Below, in pieces: positions 35,014-42,771 of a stretch of 64,000 nucleotides of DNA (the stretch's first letter is position 1; each line of letters opens with the position of its first letter). The translations under genes and the position numbers were made by a program. Under the pieces are notes generated by a model. The model saw nothing but the letters and a program-made list of their open reading frames with translations, was not told the origin of the DNA and made no database searches. The stretch spans positions 114,555-178,554 of the forward strand of contig RDOF01000002.1 of assembly GCA_011365025.1 (NCBI GenBank), in the 5' to 3' direction. Source of the stretch: Candidatus Thorarchaeota archaeon (GTDB lineage: Archaea > Asgardarchaeota > Thorarchaeia > Thorarchaeales > Thorarchaeaceae).

Positions 35014-36004
35014 GTCACTTCTCATGGAAGCAAAAAACCTACTGATTCTAGGTCACCATAATGCTGACCCGGACGCAGTGTGCGCAATGCTGGCAATGCA
35101 GCACATCTATAACATTCTGAATCCTCAAGGCGTTTCTGCTCTGGTTAGTGATGATGTTAGCAAGCTCTCAAATCAAGTACTCGCAAACCTAGCTCCGGAG
35201 AGCAAGATCGCCTCAACTTCAAACCAGTTTCATGATTTGGTTGTCATCGTTGATACAAACAGCCGATACCAGCTTGGAAACTCGATAGAATCCCTCCTTC
35301 TAAAGCCAAGTAGAACCATAGTAATTGACCATCATGAAATGAACCCTGACATTGAGAGTCTTGCTGAGCATAGCATTGTTCGCTCCGACATCTCTTCGAC
35401 CTGCGAGATTGTCTTTGACCTCTGCAAAGATTTGGGCATTCGGCCTCCTCCACACGTGGCTAACCTACTACTGACGGGAATGCTCTTTGATACAAGACGC
35501 TTCTTCTACTCGGGTTCAGAGGCCTTCTCTACTGCTCTTGAGCTCATTGACATAGGCGCAGACTACTCCTACTGCGTGAATTCGCTAATAATTAAGCCAA
35601 ATCGGTCAGAACGAATTGCTCGCCTCAAGGCGGCCGGGCGTTCGAAGATTCATCTTCTAGGGGACTGGGTAGTCGTCACTTCGAAGATTAACGCCTTTGA
35701 AGCCAGCTCGTGCCGAAGCCTTATTGAGTTGGGTGCAGATGTCGCCATAGTTGGAGGAAAGACTTCAAAGGGAGAAGTCCGCATAAGCGCTCGGAGTACT
35801 AATAGCTTCTCTTCGACGACAGGAATTAACCTTGGTACTGATGTAATGGAGCCCTTAGGAGAACTAATTGGCGGTCACGGCGGCGGTCATGCAAATGCCG
35901 CGGGAGCCAATGGCACAACAAACCGCGATGCCGCTCTTGATCGTTCTGTCGAACTTATTCGGGAAATACTGGCGAAAAGTGCCGGAGAGAAGGAAGGGTT
36001 CTGA
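35003..36004 (+). CDS. DHH-family phosphoesterase (RecJ/NrnA-like)
   Basis: A 333-residue manganese phosphoesterase. Motifs: GHHNADPDAVCAML near 17-30 (motif I), VIVDTNSRYQ near 76-85 (motif II), VIDHHE near 105-110 (DHH, motif III), a further acidic site LTGMLFDTRR near 149-158, and the DHHA1 GGHGGGHANAAG near 290-301. It could cut short oligonucleotides or pAp, or act as an archaeal RecJ-like nuclease. It is the last gene of the conserved prefoldin run. Starts at 35003, within the DUF3194 gene. Confidence 0.88.
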   Translation: MSLRSLLMEAKNLLILGHHNADPDAVCAMLAMQHIYNILNPQGVSALVSDDVSKLSNQVLANLAPESKIASTSNQFHDLVVIVDTNSRYQLGNSIESLLLKPSRTIVIDHHEMNPDIESLAEHSIVRSDISSTCEIVFDLCKDLGIRPPPHVANLLLTGMLFDTRRFFYSGSEAFSTALELIDIGADYSYCVNSLIIKPNRSERIARLKAAGRSKIHLLGDWVVVTSKINAFEASSCRSLIELGADVAIVGGKTSKGEVRISARSTNSFSSTTGINLGTDVMEPLGELIGGHGGGHANAAGANGTTNRDAALDRSVELIREILAKSAGEKEGF

Positions 36005-36022
36005 GCAGGGAGGAATGTCAGG

Positions 36023-36865
36023 CTGCCACTAATCGAATTTGCAGATTTCAGCTTCAAGTACCTTGGGGCAGACTCGTTAGCTTTGCGGAAGGTTTCATTA
36101 ACCGTTGAAGAAGGCGAATACGTTGTGGTAACTGGACCTTCTGGCTGTGGGAAGACGACTCTATGCAGGAGTATCAATGGATTGGTCCCTCATTTTCACC
36201 GCGGATACATTGCAGGAAATGTTTATGTTAATGGGCTCAACACACGAGAAAGCACCGTTGCGCAGCTGGCTCCGCATGCTGGCTTGGTCTTTCAAAACCC
36301 GACAAACCAGCTTGTCACCCTGAATGTTGAGAAGGAATTGGCTTTTGGCCCCGAGAATCTCGGTGTAGACCCCTCTGAGATTCGCAGGCGAGTCGAGCAT
36401 CTCATAGAACTGCTTGATCTAGAAAGCCTAAGAGAGAAACATCCACATGAGATGTCTGGTGGAGAACAGCAACGAGTGGCAATGGCGGCAACCCTCGCCC
36501 TCCAACCACGTGTTCTGGTTGCTGACGAACCAACGTCAAATCTTGACCCAAAGAGCGCTGAAAGAATACTGAGCATCTTGGCCGATTTTAACAAGAGGGG
36601 GATGACAATTGTGCTTGTTGAACACAGACTAGACTTGGTCTCTAAGGATGCGTCTAGAATCATTCTAATGGACAGGGGACAGATTGTTGCCGATGGCCCG
36701 CCACGCGAAGTCCTTTCGTCTAGCGTTTGCACTGACCTAGGGATTGGTATTCCAAAGGCCACTCAGATATACATACGACTACGAGACCGTGGTATTAGGC
36801 TAAGTAAAGTGCCTCTTACTGGAGAGGAGCTATCTGGTCTTGTGAAGGAGGCGAGTTGTCCTTGA
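36023..36865 (+). CDS. ecfA1: ECF transporter ATPase, first (EcfA)
   Basis: ATPase of an energy-coupling-factor importer. Walker A GPSGCGKTT, Q-loop VFQNPTNQL, signature MSGGEQQRV, Walker B VLVADEPTSNLDP and switch His in LVEHRLDLV are all intact. The A-loop Tyr and first strand (PLIEFADFSFKY) are encoded from 36026, yet this frame has no ATG, GTG or TTG between the in-frame TGA at 36002 and TTG 36083. I therefore mark CTG 36023, which has GGGAGG about 9 bases before it. Alternatives are another rare start or a base error. It overlaps the next EcfA gene region by a few bases. Confidence 0.85.
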   Translation: MPLIEFADFSFKYLGADSLALRKVSLTVEEGEYVVVTGPSGCGKTTLCRSINGLVPHFHRGYIAGNVYVNGLNTRESTVAQLAPHAGLVFQNPTNQLVTLNVEKELAFGPENLGVDPSEIRRRVEHLIELLDLESLREKHPHEMSGGEQQRVAMAATLALQPRVLVADEPTSNLDPKSAERILSILADFNKRGMTIVLVEHRLDLVSKDASRIILMDRGQIVADGPPREVLSSSVCTDLGIGIPKATQIYIRLRDRGIRLSKVPLTGEELSGLVKEASCP

Positions 36866-36867
36866 TA

Positions 36868-37686
36868 ATGCTGGAGGATGTACATTACTCCTATGAAGGA
36901 ATATACACTGCCCTTAGGGGCGTTTCCCTCCAAGTTGAGCAAGGTGAGCGTCTTGCCATAATGGGCACAAATGGGGCCGGTAAGACTACTCTAATCAAAC
37001 ACATGAATGGTCTTTTGCGGCCAATGATTGGTCGTGTATTTGTTGAAGGGACAAATGCCGCAAGCAAATCGGTTGCTGAGCTATCACGAATTGTGGGTTT
37101 GGTTTGGCAGAATCCTGACCACCAGCTTTTCCTCGATAGCGTTGAAAAGGAGATAGTCTTTGGTCTTAAGAACCTCGGTTTCTCCCAGGAGGATGCCCAG
37201 GAACGGTGCTATAAAACCCTCTCCAAGCTAGGTCTCGCCGGGTTTGGAGACAGGTCGCCTTTCTCGCTATCCGGTGGTGAACGGAAGCGAGTTGCTCTTG
37301 CATCAGTCCTGGCAATTGAACCCCGTGTCTTGGCTCTCGACGAGCCAACAATTGGACAGGATGCAAGGCAGAAGGAATTGCTTGCCCGTCTCTTAGAAGA
37401 ACTGAATGAAAAGGGCTGTACTGTAATTGTTGTGACGCATGATATCGAATTTGTCGTTGAGCACTTCCCTCGCACAGTTGCTATGGCTGATGGAAGGATT
37501 GTTGCAGATGGGCCAACACGATCCGTTCTAAGTAATCAGTCAGTTCTTGACCAATGTTCCTTAACCGTCCCGCAGCTCACACAAACCGCAAGAGCCCTTC
37601 ACGACGTATTTCCTGATGTTTCGGAGCGGTGTTTCCTGCTTTCGGAAGTTGAAGCCACGATTGTGGACATTTTGGGAGGTCTGTAG
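36868..37686 (+). CDS. ecfA2: ECF transporter ATPase, second (EcfA)
   Basis: Second ATPase of the ECF module, about 272 residues. A-loop Tyr in VHYSYEG, Walker A GTNGAGKTT near 39-47, Q-loop VWQNPDHQLF, signature LSGGERKRV, Walker B VLALDEPTIGQD and switch His in VTHDIEFV. ATG 36868 fits, with GGAGG about 15 bases before; TTG 36856 is in frame and nearer the site. Forms a heterodimer with the first EcfA. Confidence 0.9.
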   Translation: MLEDVHYSYEGIYTALRGVSLQVEQGERLAIMGTNGAGKTTLIKHMNGLLRPMIGRVFVEGTNAASKSVAELSRIVGLVWQNPDHQLFLDSVEKEIVFGLKNLGFSQEDAQERCYKTLSKLGLAGFGDRSPFSLSGGERKRVALASVLAIEPRVLALDEPTIGQDARQKELLARLLEELNEKGCTVIVVTHDIEFVVEHFPRTVAMADGRIVADGPTRSVLSNQSVLDQCSLTVPQLTQTARALHDVFPDVSERCFLLSEVEATIVDILGGL

Positions 37687-37688
37687 AG

Positions 37689-38459
37689 TTGGCATTTCTT
37701 GAGGTATTCCAATACACACGTCAAGACTCCCCAGTTCACAACTTGGACCCGCGTGCAAAACTGGTTATGTCCATCGCTTTCGCCATAATTTCCTTGACGT
37801 TCATCAACATTGTTCCTTTGCTCATGCTCTTCCTCTTTCTCATTCCACTAATCGCTGGGGCCAAGTCTCTAAAGAGATGGGGCAAAAGCATGAAAGGACT
37901 GAGTTTCCTTCTTCTCTTTATTGTGGTATTCAACACCCTGTTCTCGACGGTCCCCAATCCCTTCTCACATTCTATTGCCCTGACTATTCGGCTGATATGC
38001 CTAATGACGTCATTCTCGCTGTTCTTCCTCACGGTGCATCCTGATGAGCTTTCGCAGGCGCTAATTCAGATGAGAGTGAAATTCGAATTTGCCTTCGCAA
38101 TGAGCATGGCAATGAGGTATGTGCCAACACTAGGTCAGGAGGCCTATGCCATTATGGATGCTCAGAAGGCCCGAGGCGTTGAACTTGACAAAGGAAGCCT
38201 TCTCACAAGAATAAGGGGCATTATCCCCATAATTGTGCCCTTAATCATCGTGTCAATTCGCCGTGCTCTCTCTATTGCTGAGAGTATGGAATCACGCGGA
38301 TTTGGTGCAAGCGAAAAAAGGACCTACATGAAACGGCTTCGATTTAGAAATCGTGATTGGGGAGTTGTATTCGCTTCGATTATACTACTACTTCTTGTTC
38401 TCTATATTCGTTTCTTCCTTCCTCTCCCTGAATGGATGCTTTGGGAATTGCCTTTCTAA
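37689..38459 (+). CDS. ecfT: ECF transporter transmembrane subunit (EcfT)
   Basis: A 256-residue membrane subunit with about five to six helices. The two short coupling motifs that touch the ATPases are seen as AQKARGVEL near 160 and ESRGFG near 203-208. It starts at TTG 37689, 2 bases after the ATPase stop. No S-component gene follows (the next gene at 38590 is soluble), so the vitamin or metal substrate cannot be named; the module is probably shared among S-components elsewhere. Confidence 0.88.
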   Translation: MAFLEVFQYTRQDSPVHNLDPRAKLVMSIAFAIISLTFINIVPLLMLFLFLIPLIAGAKSLKRWGKSMKGLSFLLLFIVVFNTLFSTVPNPFSHSIALTIRLICLMTSFSLFFLTVHPDELSQALIQMRVKFEFAFAMSMAMRYVPTLGQEAYAIMDAQKARGVELDKGSLLTRIRGIIPIIVPLIIVSIRRALSIAESMESRGFGASEKRTYMKRLRFRNRDWGVVFASIILLLLVLYIRFFLPLPEWMLWELPF

Positions 38460-38589
38460 TCTTCCAAATCGCGAAGAAGAATGCAGGCAGAGGCCAGTCT
38501 ACAGTTCGCTTAACCCAGTCCGATACGTATGCAGATTATTTATCAGAATCCCGATGTAGTTACTAGACTGTTCTTGGTGTGTGAGGAGT

Positions 38590-39171
38590 ATGGCGCAAAC
38601 AGAGTCAAGGCCAACGGAACGAAAGAACTACACGGTTAAGCATCTAATTGCCGATTTGAAGAAGATTGGCTGTACTCCGAGCGTGCTTGACATTGTCGGA
38701 AGGGAAGTGGTCTACTTCGAATGGACCCAGGCAAGAGACAATTTGGGTCCCGATCATCCTGTGACGGCACAGATGGAGTCCTTGCTCGAGTTCATGCGTG
38801 GCGGGTGCGAGAAAATGCTCATCGAAGGTGAGCTGTATCGTGCAGCTGACACTCCCACTGCTGCCATCAATTCGGCAATCAAGGGCGCCCCAAAGGAGTT
38901 CTTGTCCTATCGGCTTATCCGTTCATCGGAACACATTAAGAAAGCGCTTGAGCAAGCGATGGACGAGCGCAAGCGTGAAAAGAAGAAGTACAAGGAAATC
39001 GAAAAAGGCGTTCGGGCAGAGATAAAATCCAATCCCGATAACCCAGATTTGTGGAATCAGTTACGGCTTCTTCTATGGCTCGCTGGAAAGTACAAGGACT
39101 CGAGTGAAGCTTTCAAGAAGGCAAAGAAACTCGGATGGAGCAGCGAAGACAGCGATTACGTTGCGCTTTAG
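38590..39171 (+). CDS. TPR-like protein of unknown function
   Basis: About 193 soluble residues starting at ATG 38590 (GTG 38581 is in frame). The N-terminal 95 residues show no known domain. From about 120 to 190 there is a charged helix (MDERKREKKKYKEIEKGVRA) and a TPR-like pair (NPDLWNQLRLLLWLAGKYKD, then SEAFKKAKKLGWS). Neighbours give no clue. A hairpin at 39183-39197 follows. Confidence 0.6.
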   Translation: MAQTESRPTERKNYTVKHLIADLKKIGCTPSVLDIVGREVVYFEWTQARDNLGPDHPVTAQMESLLEFMRGGCEKMLIEGELYRAADTPTAAINSAIKGAPKEFLSYRLIRSSEHIKKALEQAMDERKREKKKYKEIEKGVRAEIKSNPDNPDLWNQLRLLLWLAGKYKDSSEAFKKAKKLGWSSEDSDYVAL

Positions 39172-39182
39172 CAAACAGCACT

Positions 39183-39197
39183 AGGATAACATATCCT
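39183..39197. terminator. Short hairpin between convergent genes
   Basis: AGGATA / TATCCT around an ACA loop, 11 bases after the stop at 39171 and 15 bases before the end of the minus-strand VOC gene. It may end transcripts from both sides. No long T-run is present. Confidence 0.35.
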
Positions 39198-39211
39198 ACG
39201 AGTTCATACTT

Positions 39212-39595
39212 TCAGGCATCTCCCCCTCTTAGAAACGAATCCACAACTATTGGCTGCAAACCATGCAGGAATGTCTGGAATTCCAGAGACCTCCCCTCCG
39301 GATCCTTTGCATAGAATTGATAGATTCCATACCGGTCATTTGTTACAGGTGATGATACGGAGATGTCTTGGAGCCGTGCATACATCTCGTCCACGTTGTC
39401 TCGCTTTTCATAAAAGAGTGTGATCACACCCTCTGTTTCTGGTTTTTCGCTCTCACAGAAACCCAAGATGAAATTACCGTGTGCAAGCAGTGTACAACTC
39501 TCTTGTTCCAACCAGATTCTCATTCCCAGCCTGCTCGTATAAAACTCCACAATCCCCTCCAAATTTCCAGTCCTAAGAAAGACGAGTCCCGCCAA
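39212..39595 (-). CDS. VOC-fold (glyoxalase/dioxygenase superfamily) protein
   Basis: A 127-residue single-domain protein. Seen: FLRTGNLEGIVEFYTSRLGM near residues 6-25 and FYAKDPEGRSLEFQTF near 99-114, the two halves of a VOC domain. The C-terminal Glu in SLEFQ is where a metal ligand usually lies; the first-position His is not obvious, so metal binding is uncertain. It lies 18 bases from the TPR gene at 39614 and probably shares its transcript. No substrate can be named. Confidence 0.78.
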   Translation of the reverse strand: MAGLVFLRTGNLEGIVEFYTSRLGMRIWLEQESCTLLAHGNFILGFCESEKPETEGVITLFYEKRDNVDEMYARLQDISVSSPVTNDRYGIYQFYAKDPEGRSLEFQTFLHGLQPIVVDSFLRGGDA

Positions 39596-39613
39596 TCCTT
39601 TACCCCCTGAGAA

Positions 39614-40297
39614 CTACCTACGTTCTTTTGATGCTCTTCCGTCGTATTCTGCGGCCAACTTGTGCGACATCTCGGCCTCTTCACTATACCCTAGAGAGTA
39701 GCAGACTTGAGCAAGTAATTTATGGACAGCTGCAAGACCAGCGAAGTTGTTAATGGCATGCAGTATTCCTCTCGCTCTGAGCAGGAGTCCATACGCCTGA
39801 CTATAAAGCGATTTAGCATTAACAACATGAGCCCGTGCAAGAAGGGTCCAACCTAATACCTGCTGCATATCATCCTCATCTTCCCGCCCCTCAGAAAGTC
39901 TGAATACTTGCCTCCAATTCTCTTCAGCTTCTGGTATCTTCCCTTGATTCAATAGCCTAACACCGAGGGCGAGGTGGCAACGAGCAATCTGGACCGCATT
40001 TTCTGACTTCTCTGCAAGATCAAGAGCATGCATAACTCTCTTGATTGTATCAGAGTTGTCGCCAGAATTGCTTAGGGCTTCATCAAGCCTCATAATGCAA
40101 TAAGAGAGAACACGATCCCGTTCCCGCTGAATTTCTAGTGGGAGTCCCTCAAAGCTCTCCAATCTGGTTCCAACTTCTTGATATGCCCTGACCTCAGCCT
40201 TGTAATCCTCATTGTCACGATGTGCCCACATGGCTGCTTCTATTGTTTCTTCGGCCTGCTTGATTTTCTCCAGTATTTTAGCCTCGTCCTTGACCAC
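39614..40297 (-). CDS. TPR-repeat protein
   Basis: A 227-residue helical protein with several tetratricopeptide-like units: AHRDNEDYKAEVRAYQEVG near 25-43, IARCHLALGVRLLNQGKIPE near 104-123, LLARAHVVNAKSLYSQAYGL near 152-171 and HKLLAQVCYSLGYSEEAE near 191-208. Such repeats bind other proteins. No extra domain or membrane segment. Upstream of the VOC gene in the same direction. Confidence 0.7.
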   Translation of the reverse strand: MVKDEAKILEKIKQAEETIEAAMWAHRDNEDYKAEVRAYQEVGTRLESFEGLPLEIQRERDRVLSYCIMRLDEALSNSGDNSDTIKRVMHALDLAEKSENAVQIARCHLALGVRLLNQGKIPEAEENWRQVFRLSEGREDEDDMQQVLGWTLLARAHVVNAKSLYSQAYGLLLRARGILHAINNFAGLAAVHKLLAQVCYSLGYSEEAEMSHKLAAEYDGRASKERR

Positions 40298-40405
40298 TCT
40301 TCATCACTCCGGGCAGCAACCATGAATGAATGTTCCCTTTTGATAAAGGCATAGGTTTCCCAATTAACCCAAAAAGACAAAGCGGTTGCCGTCTTCTATA
40401 AGCCA

Positions 40406-40990
40406 ATGGCACTAGAATGGATGTTGAATAGGGGCAATGTGCTTTATCTGCTGAGGCATGCGCATACAAGAATTAACCCTGAGCGACCAACGAGCGGGTG
40501 GGTATTGTCTGAGCAAGGTCATCAACAGGCGAAGACTGTCAGAGACACTATTGGGCTAGTCTTCGACCGCATCTACTCCTCAGAGGAGAAAAAGGCAGTT
40601 CAGACTGCTGAATTCTTCCTGCACCTTCCACAGGCGCAGATAAGAAGAAGTCCCCTTCTCAATGAGCTGAATCGTGACCAGACCCCTTACCTCTCCTCAG
40701 AAAACTACTATGACGCTGTCGAGACTGCGCTAACTAATCCTTCCCTCAAAGTCCATGAATGGGAAACCGCTGAAAACGCCCACAGCCGATTTCTACAGGG
40801 CCTCAAGCGCATCAACATGCAGAATTCGAATGCCCTACTCCTTGTTGTTTCTCATGGTCTAGTACTTTCGCTCTTCTTCTCAAAAGCACTAGACCAATTG
40901 GATGCGGTCTATGAGAGATGGAAGAGGCTTCAATTCTGCGGTTGGGGCATAATTGAAGACGAATGCATTACTAAAGACATCATTGCCTAG
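40406..40990 (+). CDS. Histidine phosphatase family protein
   Basis: A 194-residue phosphoglycerate-mutase-like enzyme. Catalytic motif LLRHAHT near 15-21 (phospho-His), Arg/Ser in YSSEEKKAVQTAE, and the second catalytic His in VVSHGLVLSLFF. Could act on sugar phosphates or small phospho-compounds. Divergent from the TPR gene. ATG 40406 chosen; ATG 40421 is nearer the first strand. Confidence 0.8.
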   Translation: MALEWMLNRGNVLYLLRHAHTRINPERPTSGWVLSEQGHQQAKTVRDTIGLVFDRIYSSEEKKAVQTAEFFLHLPQAQIRRSPLLNELNRDQTPYLSSENYYDAVETALTNPSLKVHEWETAENAHSRFLQGLKRINMQNSNALLLVVSHGLVLSLFFSKALDQLDAVYERWKRLQFCGWGIIEDECITKDIIA

Positions 40991-41322
40991 TGACATCTGG
41001 TCCTTGCATCAAAACCGAATCAATATGTTCAGAATTCTACGTTCTACGGCATCTTAGCGCAGGAATCAGAACCGACCGTGTTCCATGAATAGATATCCCT
41101 CTTATGCCGATACTAGTCTAGGTGTGAGAAGCTGGTGCATCATCACAGACAAATCGGAGCAGTCAAAAAGACCGCTACTGGTCTATTCAAGATTGAATCA
41201 GTTCCTACCAAAAGGCTCTCCTCTCCTTTCTCTATCCGCAGTTCTCTCCTGTTCCGAAGTCGCTGTGGCCAAGCTGCAAGGTGTGCTTCTCACACGATCT
41301 TTCCAAAACTAAAATGGCGTGA
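40991..41322. other. Gap without a convincing gene
   Basis: A 332-base gap. A 75-codon frame at 41085-41312 has an ATG but no ribosome site, no recognisable domain and a competing frame of equal quality, so I do not call it. No tRNA or repeat was seen. Confidence 0.4.
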
Positions 41323-41583
41323 ATGAAGATGATTACTGAATTACCGAAAAGCACACTTCTAGTAATTGACGCATTAAAGTCCAATGGTCCAATGGCTCCA
41401 AGAGATATCAGTCGAACGGCCGAGATTCCTCTCAGAACGGTGACTTTTGCTCTCAAGAAGCTCCTATCTTGGAACGTCTGCCGAAGGATACCCAACCTCA
41501 ATGATATGCGTCGCCCCTTGTATGTTGTTGATCATGATAATCTCCGTGTAGTCTTCATGAAATATGGCACAAAGCAAGCCTAG
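41323..41583 (+). CDS. Small winged-helix DNA-binding protein
   Basis: An 86-residue MarR/ArsR-type winged helix. Helix-turn-helix GPMAPRDISRTAEIPLRTVT near residues 22-41, followed by a wing NLNDMRRPLYVVD. No effector domain. Starts at ATG 41323 or 41329. Probably a local transcription factor; its target is not identifiable here. Confidence 0.75.
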   Translation: MKMITELPKSTLLVIDALKSNGPMAPRDISRTAEIPLRTVTFALKKLLSWNVCRRIPNLNDMRRPLYVVDHDNLRVVFMKYGTKQA

Positions 41584-41664
41584 GCAATTGACCATTAGTG
41601 GTGGCATATATGAAGAACCACTTGAGCATCCTGCTGGCTAAATCGACGGTGCAAAGTGATTGAC

Positions 41665-42060
41665 ATGACGCAAGCAACAGAATTGAAAACGAAATACACT
41701 AAGCTGATATCCGCTGAAGTATCTCCTACGGGATTCAATGAAGCTGGAGAGGCGGTATCTATCCTCTTCGAGAATAACTGGGTTCGCATTCTGGTGATTC
41801 GTACTAATGTATCATCAGATATTACAATCGAGGTTGAATCATCCCTCCCAAGGGAGCCTGTGGGACAAAATGACGGCCTCTCTCCTGAAAGTATATTAAA
41901 CGGAGCTATTCGTCATCTCTATTACCTTAAGGAGTTGGAGTCTATTGGCTTCGCACTCGATGTGATTCGACAGGATTGCTTGTGGACTGCCTCCAAGACC
42001 TTTTCAGAGAGCGTTGCAGCTTCGGTCTTTCAGAAATTATGTCCACCGGAATGCTCCTGA
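41665..42060 (+). CDS. Unknown protein
   Basis: About 131 residues, alpha/beta in appearance, no signal peptide and no domain recognised. Visible segments: AVSILFENNWVRILVIRTNV and LNGAIRHLYYLKELESIGFA. Contains cysteines only near the end (DCLWT, CPPEC). GTG 41656 is an alternative start. Sits between the winged-helix and the small membrane protein genes. Confidence 0.5.
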   Translation: MTQATELKTKYTKLISAEVSPTGFNEAGEAVSILFENNWVRILVIRTNVSSDITIEVESSLPREPVGQNDGLSPESILNGAIRHLYYLKELESIGFALDVIRQDCLWTASKTFSESVAASVFQKLCPPECS

Positions 42061-42247
42061 AGAAATAGCGCATTATCAGGAACGATGCATCGTGAACCCT
42101 TTTTCACGCTCAAGAATCCTTTTCGTACCATTTCCGCAGCTCGTGGTTCAGAAAATTGCAAATTGCACCTCTTTTAGCACCCAGTTCTCTACTTGCTGTT
42201 TTCCACTAGATGATATTAATTTTAGTTTAGGTAGTCCTGTGATTAGG

Positions 42248-42652
42248 ATGGCCAAGAAAGAACAAGCCTCAGCGATTCAGATTCAGCACGGATATGACTC
42301 CCAAAACGTGTATCCCATTGCGGAGCCTCTACCCGTTCCTGGTACAAAACAGGCACAGGCTCTGTTGCCATCCATTATTCGAGAAGGGAGCACCTTCCTG
42401 AAGTACTCACGGGTCACTCTTGGTCTGGCCGCAGCATTGCTCTTGCTCTTTCCTGTTACGATTCTTCCTGGCCTGATCGTGGTCATACTCCCCATTGAGA
42501 TTGCTGTCCTCGGTCGTGTCTATGATATGACAACTGAAAGCAACTCGGAAAAAACCACACTCCACAGACTCCCCATACCCGACCATAATTTGGCCTGGAG
42601 AATCGAGGAAACTGCAGTCAGACCAAGTGACCACAAACCATACACTACATGA
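42248..42652 (+). CDS. Small membrane protein, unknown
   Basis: With ATG 42248 (MAKKEQASAIQIQHGY) the protein is 134 residues with a single hydrophobic hairpin (LGLAAALLLLFPVTILPGLI, then VVILPIEIAVLG) near 60-95 and soluble ends. The frame is open to 42014 but that region overlaps the preceding gene and is low quality. GGATG precedes the start. No function visible. Confidence 0.5.
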   Translation: MAKKEQASAIQIQHGYDSQNVYPIAEPLPVPGTKQAQALLPSIIREGSTFLKYSRVTLGLAAALLLLFPVTILPGLIVVILPIEIAVLGRVYDMTTESNSEKTTLHRLPIPDHNLAWRIEETAVRPSDHKPYTT

Positions 42653-42771
42653 TTGCTGGTCATCTGGTTATCTTCCGCCTCCGTGCATGCCAGGCGTTCT
42701 TTCCCCAATAGCGGCATCACGGAGGCACCATTTCCTTCTTTCCGTTTCACACCAGTGTCCATCCCGGACTC

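Noticed and set aside
41085..41312. 75-codon open frame in the gap
   Set aside because: No ribosome site, no domain and a competing frame of similar length.
42014..42247. Upstream part of the small membrane protein frame
   Set aside because: It overlaps the preceding gene and has random-looking composition; ATG 42248 is better.
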